Shown: positions 45,809 through 58,900 of the stretch, in pieces
Position numbering within the stretch: the first letter of the stretch is position 1
Layout: each line of letters begins with the position of its first letter
Assembly (NCBI GenBank): GCA_950295325.1
Contig: OX485804.1
Location: 7,254,001 to 7,318,000 of the forward strand
DNA length: 64,000 nucleotides
DNA from: Polytrichum commune
Taxonomy: Eukaryota; Streptophyta; Polytrichopsida; Polytrichales; Polytrichaceae
Direction of reading: 5' to 3'
Notes under the pieces: model-generated
Databases searched by the model: none
Told to the model about the DNA's origin: nothing
What the model saw: the letters and a program-made list of their open reading frames with translations, nothing else
Position numbers and translations under genes: made by a program

Positions 45809-46564
45809 CATTCATAGAGTTTATTTTATGAAATGTTAAGACTTACAAGTACAAAAATTTACATAGAATACTATTTACATCCATGCACCTCAAATTTGAT
45901 TGTTGCAACCACCTTTGATTAACATATCTTAAATGCAAGTGCAAGTATCACATCCCATGAACCCACAAAGGTCTCGAATGAAGGACCCAATCACAATTTT
46001 GCCATAGGCCCACATCTAGAGTAGAGGATAAAACTTTTTGCACTTTTGTATGTTTGTCGGTCCTCACATTAAGTGTGAGACTAACTTTTAGCTTATTATA
46101 TATAGACGGTAGCCGGTGAAGATGGGAGTGTGACAATGAGATTGGCAAATTGGCCACTTTACAACATGGTAAATAGTGTTTAGGATTGTTTAATAGTAAA
46201 CGTAGTTATAAACATCCATCTTTGACAACTTGGTGATGCTACTAACTTATTAGGGTGCTTTCCAACCATAAAGAAGCACCATTTTAATAATGTTGTCACC
46301 TTCACATAACCTTCTCCAAGTAGGAAGAGGGGGATCTATTAGGGAGGTATAAGGGGCATTTATGGTGAATTTCCTCATTTTTAGTGGTATTGGAGAGTCT
46401 TGTCCAAGGCTTCTTTGAGTTTTAGGTGCATGCATGTTTCCTTTTTACATAACTAAGAATGTTCTTATATTCTTTGCATAGTGTTACCTATATGCATAAT
46501 TGTTATCTAGATATTATTTGCTCCTCGCACCACTTGAAAACTCCCTAGATGGAATCAAACTCAA
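45809..46564. other. Gene-free stretch
   Basis: Intergenic AT-rich sequence; nothing recognised. Confidence 0.4.
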
Positions 46565-47100
46565 GACAAAAACCAAAATATGAAGGGGGTTTGTACATGT
46601 TATAAGACTTGACACATGGAATTAAGTCAAGTCTACCTATGGATGACTACCTAGAATGTGGATATGAGGTGTAAGAATTCCCCCGTGAAGGTGTAAGAAT
46701 CATCAAATTTCTTTGAGGATGGTTGCGGTAGCTCATGCTTTCATGGTCAACATTATTAGAAGTGGGTTGGCTATGGGACAAACATGTTTCCTTGTCTCCC
46801 ATTTTGAGATCGCAAGCTTCACAAAGCTCACAAACGACATCCCTCATGAATGGCCTATAAACCCCCTTGATTCAACACCCTAGATCACCAACTCTGCAAC
46901 CTTCTAGACACTTTCCATGTTTGCATTCAATTTCATGATACTAGGGTCTAATATAGCTTCAATATTGCCCACTTCTAGTGACTTTCTCACCTGCATATAT
47001 GGAATTCACATGTCTACATTAGACCTCATATGGATAAATTCTATGCTTAAACACATAATGCCAATATGACCATATTGTGAGCCCAAGGCCTCATGCAAAC
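46565..47100 (-). pseudogene. Truncated copy of the receptor kinase last exon with 3' UTR and intron flank
   Basis: Collinear with 7810-8400. It includes the 3' UTR (acatgttataagacttga), the C-terminal tail (SHSQPTSNNVDHESMSY against [17 protein letters not shown]) and the start of exon 15, with its acceptor CAG and part of the intron. A small deletion and a frameshift near 46860 break it. No upstream kinase exons are found beside it, so it is a partial duplication. Confidence 0.85.
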
Positions 47101-47116
47101 CCCCCCCCCCCCCCCT
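47099..47116. repeat. Poly-C run
   Basis: About 18 consecutive C residues at the edge of the duplicated exon copy. Confidence 0.95.
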
Positions 47117-49240
47117 TGAGGGTAGGGTGCACATTTGCAGGAGACTATAGATTGAGAATGTAAAGATTGATTGTATATAAAGAAAAAACAAATTGAAAAA
47201 TATTTGATTTACATTGGGTGCAAGCACGGTCAAGTACACAACTTCAATACTTTGCATAAGTTTAAGTGAAAGTGATTAAAAAAAAATACTAAGTTTGGAT
47301 TTTGTGAAGGAGAAAATCATAAACATCTAATAAACACATTGACAAAGCCAAGCTATTTATGTTGACAATTTTTTTTTCGAAAAAAAGTCTGCAAGTAATG
47401 TGCAAGTAGATATATTGAACAAATAATCATCTAATTTAAAAAATAAAATGATAAAAGTACATTAATTGATGCTTTCTACAAATTTTACCAAATAGTTTGC
47501 TTGTCATCTCTCAATTCCCATGCAACACATCACATACTCATGTTATAGATCATGTTACAAGATTCTTTTTGGCAAGGTCTTTAGTTGAAACTTGGCAGGT
47601 GGGAGAAGGCTTTCTCTAAGATAGGTTAAAAATGAGGTGTCAACTAAAGAGAGTTGCCACTTCACAATGCTTGGCATTCATGCATGTAATGAAGGACCTT
47701 GTGTCTTGGATTTATTCTTGAGGCTAGAATAGAATGAGAACATTCCTACACATGCTTAAGAATGCTATGCTTCAGGCTATGATGATTGTGTCCAAAGTAT
47801 AATGTCACAAATTCAGCACTCAAATCCTTTGATGTTTGCTAAGGAGTAAGAGGATTCTTGCTAGCAAGAGTTGTTGTGGTAAAGAGTGTTTCCAAGCATA
47901 ATTGAGGAGACAGACTATATAGAATACATGGTTTGTATCAATACTATGTAGATTTCAATTCTTTGTTTCTTGTTATCTCTCCTGGAGGCTGGATCTTCCC
48001 TTCGTGTTCACTGGAAGACATACTTGATCTGATACTTAATTCTGAATCTTCTCTTAATCCTGCTCTTTATTTGCCCAGCTGGAAGGATTCCGGGTTGATT
48101 ATGTGTATAATTCTGCATTGTGAAAGCGTCGACCTGGTTGTAACTTCTGCAATCATTCAGCAGACAGAAAGCACTTTGCCAACTTAGTAGTAAAAATCTA
48201 AAAGTTCGTTAACTCTCGGTCCTTCGATTGGCTTGAATTGCTTCGTCGAACAAGCCTTTTGAAGAGTGAATTTTTATATCTTTGCCTATTAGATAATTTC
48301 TTGCTGAGCAAGCCACAAGGAAGTTTTGTCCCCGTTTCAGATGTTTGAAGTTGGATTTGATTTGCTAGAGTCAGCAGATGTATTTGCCATTACTGTGATA
48401 ACGTTTTCCTTTTAGGAATCTCTGTCACATGTGAAAGTGCAAAATCTTTGGTAAATTAGGGTTACTGATTGTATATTACCAGGCGCAACGGACTTCGATG
48501 ATTTCTTGAACATCTGAATTATCAAAGTCTCTTTTTGTTCTGTTTACACATGAGGTACAGGAGTCTGCTGGAAACCAACATCTTTGGGGTTGCCGATTTG
48601 GCAATTAGTCTCTAAAATCACCCTCTACAATTTATATCAGTTGAAACCAGAAACTGTGTTGAAATGTATGTGTTTCACATCCTTCCATGTGGTGAACCTA
48701 AAAAAATTGAAGGCGTACTAGGACTTACTTGATTGATTGTAGCAAAAAACAACTGGACTAATAAACACCTTGTTTATAACTTCAAAGGGATGATGTATAC
48801 ATTCATATCTGAAAGCAGGACATGGCAATCTCGGGAGGCAACTTAAGAAGCGTCGATGTGTACATATGGAGGAAGGACCGGGATGCCTTCTAGGGGGCAT
48901 TTCAAAACTATGTCCAAACAACATAGCTCTTTCCGTTTGTGCTCTATACAACATTCACCTGAAGAACTTCAAGACGTGCCAATTCTTCCTCATCAATCAC
49001 AACGACCAACCAGACATATTGATTCCCCTCCATTCGTGTTGCTTCAATTGAATCGGCAATCCTCCACTCCAGCTTCAGGGCAGTCCTCTTCCATTCCAAA
49101 CTCATGCCAAGGTTGATTTAGTCTAATTACTTGCAAGGGAATGTGAGGCGTTTATGTTACAATTGTTGCTGCAGCACGAGAAAACATCAAAACGTACACA
49201 CTAAAGCCTCCTTACTTACCTCTTGTGGCCCATAATTTGT
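47117..49240. other. Gene-free stretch
   Basis: No gene recognised. Short open frames here resemble nothing I know and lack splice or frame support. Confidence 0.35.
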
Positions 49241-49247
49241 ACCACCT

Positions 49248-51189
49248 TTGTTTTGTGGGTTGCTTGATTTTGATATAAAGTCCAATGATGTCAATGACTT
49301 TTACTTAGAGGTCCAGACTTGGAGGATCAAGGCCCACTTCAGCGATAACCTTTTTGTTACCTATGGACGCTTCTACTTTGCATCACATGAAGTAAGGAAT
49401 TCACACTTTATTTTCATTGTTATGAATTCTATAGGTTAATTAGCAATTCATTACTCATGCAAAATCTTCGTTATACAATTGAATGTCACTTCCTACACAA
49501 TGTAACATAGCAGGTTACATTGTAACATGGCAGATTACATTGTAACATGGTAATTTAATATTCATTGTAACAAAACACCTTGTGATGTAGTTTGTAATAT
49601 GCATTTTCATATACGTAACAAAATCTATAATGAATGTGCTCACTAGTCTTCTTGTCCACTGGTTTTCCTCTATTCAATTCATCATCTTTATATGGATACA
49701 GACCAAGGTTACGCATGTAGTGACAAAAATTGTTGCCAAATCTGTTACAAGGGCTGAATATAGCACTACTGTAGACTTTGAAGTCACAATGCTCCTGAAA
49801 TTTGTTGAATCTCTATTTCATGCACAAAATATAGAACAATTGAGGCTGCAGTGGGACCAAGTGAGAGATGCAAAGATCAAAGTAGCCATTGACCGTGCTA
49901 TGAGGGGATTTGATTGTAAGCAGTACCCTAAAATACTTGAGCACCAATGGGGATGGCATCCATTTTATACATGTTTCATCGAGAATGACTTTTGTGCCAA
50001 ACTTCTACCATAATTCCCGTTGGGGCACAATGAAGAAGAGGCAGCACGAGTACACTACAACCTAACCACCTATTTCCCGGTTCCATATGTTTACTGTGGT
50101 GTGTCCTTCTCATTAGGCATTTAAAAAAATTAAGCTTCCCTTCATATGTTCCAGTATGTCATCCTTTTGAAGGGTACATAGCAGATAATATGGCGATGTG
50201 GTTGAAGATGGTGGTCGAGGATGGAGATGAAAGCACACTTGCTTGGAGGTTAACAAGGAGGTGCATGCAGAAGAAAAATTACATTCTCTTTACTAGCGCA
50301 AGGCCAACATTTAACCACCCCGAGTGGATTGCACAAGGTGCATGATGCGTGGAAAGTCTTAAAAAATGGCTCTCTCATCAGTACTATGGTGAAGATTGTC
50401 GCTGGTATTTCCCTGTATGCTTTCGTGCAATACAGGAAATTACAGAACATCAGAAATCAAAGTTTGTTTGTATGTGGGTGATTTTTTATGGGATCGACAA
50501 ACCCCTGGACGTTGTTCATATTTTTTAAAGAGTATTTGGCATTCTGACAAATGGTGGATATGTCGTTTCTTTTGGCTCGCTCAGATCAGTTGCCTATTCA
50601 AATCCCACTTGTAATATGTTGTGTTACACGTCACTGCTTATGATATTGTAGATTTTCATATTGCTTTCCGAACTAAATTGACCCTATGTTTGTGACATGT
50701 AGAAGGCATCCTACAACATGCGACCTCGACTAACTCTTTAGTTGACCTGCACAATGTTGTTGTGGATTATGTGTGTGCCAACCATTTGGAGGTGCATGTC
50801 AATGTGGGATTGGAGTATCTGGATGTATTGGAAATATTCCTCCTGTGAATGATTTTATGGGAGGTCCTATTGTTTTCACAACATAATCCAGCAATGTGGA
50901 TGTAACGGATCCTAACACACCCTACACTAGCCATCCAATATCAGTAAACCCTTAATTTTCATTGTCAGATGACATTGTTGTTGTTACTAATGAGCCTTCA
51001 ACCTCTACTCCACCCCAACCAGATTCAATGGAGGTTGCCCTTGTTTCTTATATACCCAAGACTCAATCAATGACTCTTGAGGAGCTTCCAACCCAGATGG
51101 ACTTCGACTGGACGGAGTCTGAACACCGGTCACAGCGTGTTATTGGAACAAGCGTGTCTGACATTCCTGCTTTTGCACACATGAATTGA
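49248..51189 (+). other. Unrecognised, possibly decayed coding region
   Basis: Several + strand frames follow one another: 49248-49439 (YLEVQTWRIKAHFSDNLFVT), 49630-50013 (IEQLRLQWDQVRDAKIKVAI), and 50962-51189 (Pro/Ser-rich, ending with a TGA). They look more protein-like than the surroundings but do not join into one protein that I recognise. A relic of a transposon or a plant gene is possible. A short tandem repeat around taacatggcagattacattg lies near 49500-49555. Confidence 0.3.
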
Positions 51190-51249
51190 AAGGTTTGCTG
51201 TTATTTAAGGATTGTAATATAATCCTTATTTTTCTCTCCACTTGATGAT

Positions 51250-52560
51250 TCTTTTGTGTCAATTTGGCACCCAAATTTGTACAGTTGTATATGATTATGA
51301 AACTCATATGAATTTTCTCCTAAATATAGGTTTGAAATGTTTGCTGTAAATTAAGGATTGTGAAGTCAGCATGGCTTTCCTCCTTTCCATAAAGACTACT
51401 TGGATATTTGTGTGATAAAACTGAAGAGGTGTGATTGGTAGCAGAACATGACAGTGTTTAGTTCAGTGTGATTGAAATTCACTGGGAACAACTGAATTGA
51501 TCTCTGTGGGATGGGTTCCAAATCTTTGTTTGTTTTTTTTGTTTTTTTTCCTCTCTCTCTATGAAGTTTGAAGACTTTGGCACCCAAGATTGATATATTT
51601 TGAGGATTAGGAACCCACTTGACTTTTCTCCTCTTGATGATGCGTTTGTGTGAAATTGGCACCCAAGTTTGCAACAATTGTAGACTTATGAACTCATCTG
51701 ACTTTTCTCCTTTTCCAGGGAGACTGCTTAGATGTTTTTGTGTGATGAGGCTCAAGATGTGTGATTAGTAGCAGAACATGACAATTCTTGGTTCTGTATG
51801 ATCGAAATTCGTTGCAAACATGTGAACTGGCCTCTATGGGATAAGTTCTCTGTCTTTTACTCTCTCTGAATTCGTCTTTGGCACCTAATTAGGGATTATA
51901 AATTCGTATGTCACTCATGCTTTGATAGAGACTACTTAGATACTTTTGTGTGATGAAGTAGCAGAACACAGTTTTAACTTCGTTATAATCAAAATGGGCG
52001 ATGAAACAAGTAAATTGATCTTTGTGCGATGATCTCGATCTCTCTCTCTCTCCCCCTCTCCGAATTTGGCACTACTTAATTAAGGATTTTGAACTCTGTC
52101 AACTTGACTTTTCTCATTTTCATAGAGACTACTTAGATACTCCTTGTTGTTAAAGGCACATGAGGTGTGATCGGTAGCAGAACACAATGGGTAGTTCAGT
52201 GTGATAGAAATTCTTGGAAACAAGTTGATTGATCTCTGGGGGATGGGTGCGAATTCCTTCTCTTTCTTTTTGGCACTTTAGAGAAGAAGGCACAGAGGTG
52301 TAGGGATCTAATTCTGAATTTGAAATCGGCACAGTCCAAGTTTGTTTCTTTTGAAGGATCACGAATCTATCCCTCTCCCCTCCTTTCCGTAACGATGAGA
52401 TACTTTTATGCGATGAGGCCTAGTAGGTTGGACTTCAGTGTGATTGAAATTCATTGGAAACAGGTGAATTGATCCTTATAATGTGGCTTCCTCTTCCTCT
52501 CTCTGTCTGTCTCTCTGGAGCTTTAGAGAAATAGGCACACAGGTGTAGAGATCTTATTCT
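51250..52560. repeat. Degenerate tandem repeat, about five units
   Basis: Units of roughly 200-290 bp share the order gactacttagatac, gtgtgatgagg, agcagaacatgac, ttcagtgtgattgaaattc, aattgatctctgtgggatg. Units lie near 51360-51600, 51640-51870, 51890-52060, 52080-52300 and 52370-52560. Non-coding. Confidence 0.7.
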
Positions 52561-52586
52561 GAATCCACATTTGCCCACCCAAGTTA

Positions 52587-53009
52587 AGGTAGAAATACCA
52601 TAACCCATTAACCACCCTCTAGCCGTGCACTAGACCGCTGTCATAATGGTGAAGTGCCATTTCTAAAACCGATCATGGCTCAGCAGCAACTTCAATGCGT
52701 GTACACTTAGTGTAGCCAATGGGAGTCAACTGTTAATGTACTCATGAGGTGACCGCTTTAGGCGATGTCCTGTATGGAAATGCGGACTACCGTGTTCGGT
52801 GTAGGGAGAATCTAGTGAACGAGTAGGGGGTTGGACAACTTTCCACTTTGAAAAATTGTAGCATTTTTTTTGTATAGGGCAGAAAAATATGAAACAACTT
52901 GCATTCTTCATGAATCCTTCTCGTCTATCTTGGAAAATTATCTTATGATTGTCAAACAAGATCTTCAATGCGATTCACCTTATTTTCGCAGGTTACGGTA
53001 TTTCTACCT
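52587..53009. mobile_element. Mariner/Stowaway-like MITE
   Basis: 423 bp; ends AGGTAGAAATACCATAACC and (reversed) AGGTAGAAATACCGTAACC, flanked by TA at 52585-52586 and 53010-53011. Confidence 0.7.
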
Positions 53010-53272
53010 TATATTTATTGAGGTAAGAAATTTCCCGAAACCATCCTCTACAAAGCCGTTGAAATTTTATAGCCTCCAAAGACACACCAGTGCCTGGTTG
53101 TTGGTTCAATCGTTAACTATCATGTAGCATCAAGTGTCATATGACACCCTATCTAGTTGACACTCACTAATTTTCAGGCAACTAGTATGGGTCGATGATG
53201 AATATAGTGGCCAGACTAATCAAATGTATTGTACAACTTGGTGACCTTTGAATAAATCTAAAATTTTGATCA

Positions 53273-53300
53273 ACTCTCTCTCTCTCTCTCTCTCTCTCAT
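53273..53300. repeat. TC microsatellite
   Basis: A (TC)n run. Confidence 0.95.
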
Positions 53301-53739
53301 CCATATGTGTGCATAACACATCCACAAATATCGTTTGCATAACACATTAATGAATGTGGTGGAGAACCGATGGGAAGGGAGCAGGGAACGTTCTCAATGT
53401 CCAGAGGAGGGTCCATGGCTCAAAGGACGACTAACGCCGTTGGAGCAAACTCCGTCCAAGGTTTCGTCCAGTCAGGCAACATCATGGGCAGGTTCAGAAA
53501 GTTATGGTTTGGGCACTAACAACGTGGGCCAGGGGACGCGGATTCTTAGGCTCACAAAGCTTGATAGGAGTTCTTTATTGTCCGGCAAGATGTGGGGAAC
53601 CTGACATCCCGAGTATTTATTCTCGAGTTGACTGCTTGGCCCATGAACACAGCTCATTGTTATGTTTGGCCACCTATCTAACTTATCTATAAATATTTTA
53701 GCAACAAAGCACTGCCGAAGCGTTTCGAACTCCTGACCA

Positions 53740-54182
53740 GTTCAGGGAAGGCACATGTCGTGTGGCCTCGTAGGCATCTAGTCCCGTGCCGTAGAGCAGG
53801 CTCTATCCACCATTATCCGCTGGATAATGCGGCTCCAGTGCCGTACATGACCTCTGGATATACACACCGTCCTTCGGACTCCTACTTGTACCACGTCACT
53901 TCCTCCTCCGTCCTCCGGTCGTCTAACGCTGCGACCGCGAGCGGCGGCCCTCCTGTTGTGCGTCTGCTTTGATTGCGGCAGATCGCAGGCACTGCAGGAA
54001 GAAGAAATTGGGGCATCGAAAGACCAATTTCAAGCAGCACCTCGGAATGGCAATTCACGGGGAGAAATTTCGAGCGATTCAGAAAAGGTGGCGAAGTTGT
54101 AACTGTCGGCATCGTTTCGGGGGTTAAGCTGCTGTTTCTGTGCACACTTCGACGAAGCGATTTGCGTCCCGATTTGAATCAG
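53740..54182 (+). other. Candidate 5' (non-coding) exon of the esterase gene
   Basis: GC-rich sequence with a good donor (AATCAG|GTACCT) at 54182. An acceptor at about 55947 (gaatttgcag) precedes the coding start of the esterase gene, so this may be its 5' UTR exon. A frame from 53973 runs through the donor but matches nothing I know. Confidence 0.4.
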
Positions 54183-55890
54183 GTACCTGATTTTTTAGTA
54201 GGGATAGAGATGGATCGGGTTGTTTTTGCTTTGAGACTCAACTTAAGTTCTCAATGTTTCAATTTCATTATCTGGGCCTAACCAGCTTCGAGAGGAACTC
54301 GCTCCAAAATCTCGATTGGTGGCACAAGGAAGACGGTGGTACAATTTTCTAGAATCGGAAAGAATTTCATACATGTAGAAGTCAAGTGATTACTTCCAAA
54401 TTTGAGGGTGTGCAAAGCCTTTGGATTCTCTCTGTTCTTGTTTGAGCCTTCCTTTTGGGCTGTGATGATGAACAAACAGGGAGAACATAGGCGAGGAAGT
54501 AGGATTCCCGTATTAGAGACATTCCCAAATGAAGGGTTAAGTCTTCCTCCCACTGAAACAAAGTGGTCATCGTAGGCTATGCTGTCAATTTTTCTCATCA
54601 AGAAGCTTATTACCGGCGTTATGTATGACATCCGATCAAATTCGTCAATTGTCCAGCTGCTTAGAATGAAGAGGGGTTCGTCCTCATAAGTCCCTGTGTT
54701 GCAATAGCGAGTTTAGAGAATGGAAGTGAGGTGGGAACATGAATTTAAGAGTTAAGTCTTCCTACCATCATTGGTCGCCTTTTCGATGACTTGGTGGTTG
54801 TCAGAGGCACCATCTTAATTTCTCGTTACTGGGCGAAATTCTGGGTTAGGCCATATTCAGAGGAACTCTGATAATCGCTCAGGAAATTCACATCACACTC
54901 TCCGGGAACTGTGATGTGATGTTGGGTCCTAGGAAATTTGAAACAAAGTTGACATCGTAGGCTATCTCGTCATTTTATAAGATGCTATGTTGTTCTTCAA
55001 GAAGTAGGCTATGTTTGTCATTTTTTCTCTTCAAGAAGCTTTCTACGGGGTTATGTATGACATCCAATCAAAGATGATGCAAGGATTTTAAATCCGTAAA
55101 TAATCAAGCTGCGTAAAATGGAGAGGGGTTCGCCCTTTCAAGCCCCTGTGTTGCAATAGCAATGTTGCAGAATAGAACTGAGGTGGGAACATGAATTTTG
55201 GTAATGAGAATCCCAAGTCAAGGGTTAAGTTTTCCTACCATCATTGATTGCCTTGTCGATGACTTGATGATAGTTGTCAGAGGCACCAACCCAATTTCTC
55301 TGTGCTGAGAAATCCTGGGTTTGGCCATACTCAGATGAAGTGTGACAATGTCAATCGATCATTGTATTGAATTTGATGGCTGCTATGGTGGTACTGACAT
55401 AGGAAATTTGAGCTTTTGAAAAACTACAAAGAATGTTATCACCTTTAATGCGAAGGGCGTTTATTAGTGATCAACTTATGCAGAACTTATTTGTGTCCTG
55501 GACCGAAATAGTTTCTTCTGCCAGTTGGTGTCTTGTAAATACATTTTGAGTATAAAGATGTCCACTCTAGTGTGGGACACACATTAAGGCCTTTGTCTCT
55601 GAAGAGAAACTAGCAGATGTGTTCCCAACCCACTTTCTCTTGGTCAATCCTGGGTTTGGCCATACTCAGAGGATCCCTGATCATCACTGCAATGTGAATT
55701 GATCGCTGGATAAAATGCCTGCTATGGTTGTACTGCTCTAATTTTGAAATTGGGACACATATCGGCCCTTTGTCCTTGACAAAAGAAAATCAATTATTTG
55801 TGTCCCCAAATGCATTGACAGACTTCACAGCTTGTCAGTTGGAGTAGTGTACATTCGTCTGAATATGGCCTGAGTGAATAAAAGCTTCAT
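54183..55890 (+). repeat. 5' intron of the esterase gene with internal tandem repeats
   Basis: Two units of about 430 bp (54540-54960 and 54970-55390) share gttatgtatgacatccaatc, tgttgcaatagc, gaggtgggaacatgaa and gttgtcagaggcacca. A third partial unit lies near 55620-55750. Non-coding. Confidence 0.7.
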
Positions 55891-55985
55891 AACCTATGAT
55901 GATTGAATTGTCCACCAAAGTTTTAATGAAGCTGGGTGAATTTGCAGTGGCAAATGGCACAATTAGAGAGGGAATTGAGTACGGC

Positions 55986-58900
55986 ATGATGAAAGGAGGG
56001 ACAAGGACATCCGTGCCTGTCGTACAGCCATGTAGCTTTAGGGCACTGCAACTGGATGAGCAACCTGATCATCTCTTGATCCTTGTCCATGGCATTCTCG
56101 CAAGGTCTGTCCCCTTAAATTGCTCATGAATTGGCAACGAAGTGTGGTTATTCGAGTTGTGCATCCTTTGAAATCTTAATGCTTGATTTCCATTGCCTTT
56201 AGAGAAGATTTTCAGGATGAATTCTTGGCAATTAACAGTTCTATTTGTTTTCATGCAATTGTCCTGCTGGGTACAGCCCCGATGACTGGAAATATGTGAA
56301 AAATCAGCTGAAGCACCGACTTGGCAACAAGTTCTTGATTCATGGTAATGTGGTTGAAGTAACAATTAGATCTCTTTCTGTGCATATTGTAGGCATCCTA
56401 TTGAGCCCTCTTCAAAGCTTCCATCCTACATTCTTATTAATTGAGAGCTTCTGTTTCTCTAGCGAATTTTGGAGTAAATTTTATGCGGAAGACTGCAATT
56501 TCTTGCAGTTATCTCTCCTTGATTCAGAAGCTGGTGAATTGCACATATCTTGCCTTATGATTCTTGCAAACATATAATAATTCTGACCATCTCTAAACCT
56601 CCATCCTGACCTCCACAACACAAGTAGTACGTTGGTCAATAAAGTTGAATATTCTGCTAGTTGCAAAGTGCATCATTACTGAAGAATAGTAGCTGAGTTG
56701 TCCAATTGGTGGTTTTGCAGCAAGTGCCGTAAATCCGGGTCTCAACACTCTCAATGGAGTTGACTATGCTGGCCGCCGTCTTGCCTCAGAGGTACAAATC
56801 AATTTACTTCATAACTTAGTATTATGAATGTTATTGTAATCTTAATTATTAGTAACACTACTTTCAGTCATCCATGTATTTCATCACGAATGGTCTGTCC
56901 CACCCTTGTGCAAATAGAGTCATTTTGTGGCCTTGTGCTGATTTGAAATTGGCTAAGGATTGGAATCATCAGGTTGAGCAAATTGTGGAAAAAGTCCCAA
57001 GTTTGAAACGCATCTCCTTTGTGGCTCATTCATTGGGCGGCCTTTTCGCACGGTTTGCAGTAGCTATGCTTTACACACCCAAAGATGACCAAACTGAAGA
57101 CATGGTTTTGGTGGAAGAGTTAGAGAGCCGAGGGGAGGCACATCCCGTGTTTCGACGTCGACGTGAAGCTAGGATTGCGGGTTTAGAAGCTGTGAGCTTC
57201 ATAACGCTTGCTAGTCCCCATTTGGGTGTGCGTGGGAAGAATCAGGTACTTCCTCCAAGAAAGCCACATGTATGTATGCATGCATACGACAGTCTAGAAG
57301 AGATGACTCTGATCTTGCCACCTGCATGAATCATGGTGTTGCTTTATCTTTGAGTTGATCTAACTCTCTGTGTAACCCGAAAATGGTCGTCACGAGAATT
57401 ACATAGCCCTCAAAGACAATTGCCTCCTGTCAAAGGTGAACACCTTGAACGGGCACAGACAAACTGGCCTACACCTATCTCCCTCAAGGGCAAGCCCATG
57501 GGTTCCCACATTGTTGGTTGAAAATATCATGTTCATCTGGATACTTCCACTATGATTGGGTGGGGCATAGTTGTAGGAGGCACTAGAAAATCAAGTGTTA
57601 GGAAGGTCACCCATCCTAGCACTTTTGGAGTATCCATGGGATTCAGGTTGACCTTCAACGCTTTTAGCAGTTTCATATTGGTCGCATGTTCTCTCTTTAT
57701 ACTGGATGATATGAAATCTTCATCAAAGTCTTTCCAAGCGATTCTCTGTGGGTGGCAAGAAGTTTGACTTTCCAGGACTACATGCTATCATTGTCTACCA
57801 AAACGTCACATCACAATGTATATTCACATTGTAAACTAGCAAGCTGCCGTATGTAATGAGAGACCTAAATCAGCCTTCATAATGCATTTAGGGGTTAACG
57901 CCTTGGGTTTGAGCCATCCTTCAGTGAAGGTCGCTAGAAACTCAGTTAAGTAGTTACGTAGTTATAGATGAATGCATTTCAATTTTTATATCCTCAATAC
58001 GAGCATGGAATTGTGCTAAATCAAGAACCCACCAAGGCTGCTGGTGCATTGTGAAGATGTCTTTTTTTTCCTTGTATGTTGCAAGGATGTAGCCCACTGT
58101 GTATTTTGCATTTACTTATTGCAAGAGTTTGCTGTTGGCATTCATCAGCTACCATTTCTCCTAGGAGTTCCTGTACTGGAGAAGATTGCAGCCCCAATTG
58201 CCCCTTTTGTGGTGGGTCGGACTGGGAAGCAATTGTTTCTTACAGATGGAAAGTCCAGTGATCCACCTCTCCTGTTGCGCATGGCCTCTGATGGTGGAGA
58301 AGGTCTTTTCATGTATGTTCCATTTCAGGATTTTACTTATTCACAATCTGTCCAACACTTTTTTGTTACCTTGCAAATGTGGAGGTATAAATTTACCAGT
58401 TTTTTACCTTTTCTTGAATAATGGATAGTTGTTTACAGCAAATGAATATCTTCATGTTTAACCTTGCAGATCTGCTCTTCGAGCTTTCAAGTCAAGGGTG
58501 GTTTATGCAAATGTCAGCTATGACCGTATCCATCACTCTCTTGTTGGTTTTTTGTTTGATATAACTTGGACAAGAAAAATTAGGGATTTGTTTTCTTGTC
58601 TACATATTGTTTTCTCCTCTTGGGACTTTGGTAAGTTGTTCATCTTTATATCCTGTGCTGGTGCTTAAAATATCCTTGAGCAGATCGTTGTGTTTTCAAA
58701 TTGTCGTCCTTGATTCCTATTTGCTGTAGACATGGTGGGGTGGAGGACATCATCTATACGGCGTGAGAGTGAGCTTTCAAAGGTCCTCTACTTTGACAAA
58801 TTAATGGTGACTCTAGTAAGCACATAGGTGTCTTGAAATTTCAGTGGTGGGGTTGAAACAATGGTAGGAGTTGGTGATATATTAGAGCTATCCATGAAGT

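Noticed and set aside
55896-55985. Upstream in-frame Met as the esterase start
   Set aside because: Possible, but an acceptor-like site (gaatttgcag) lies downstream of it and the later MMKGG start gives a more usual length. Kept as an alternative only.
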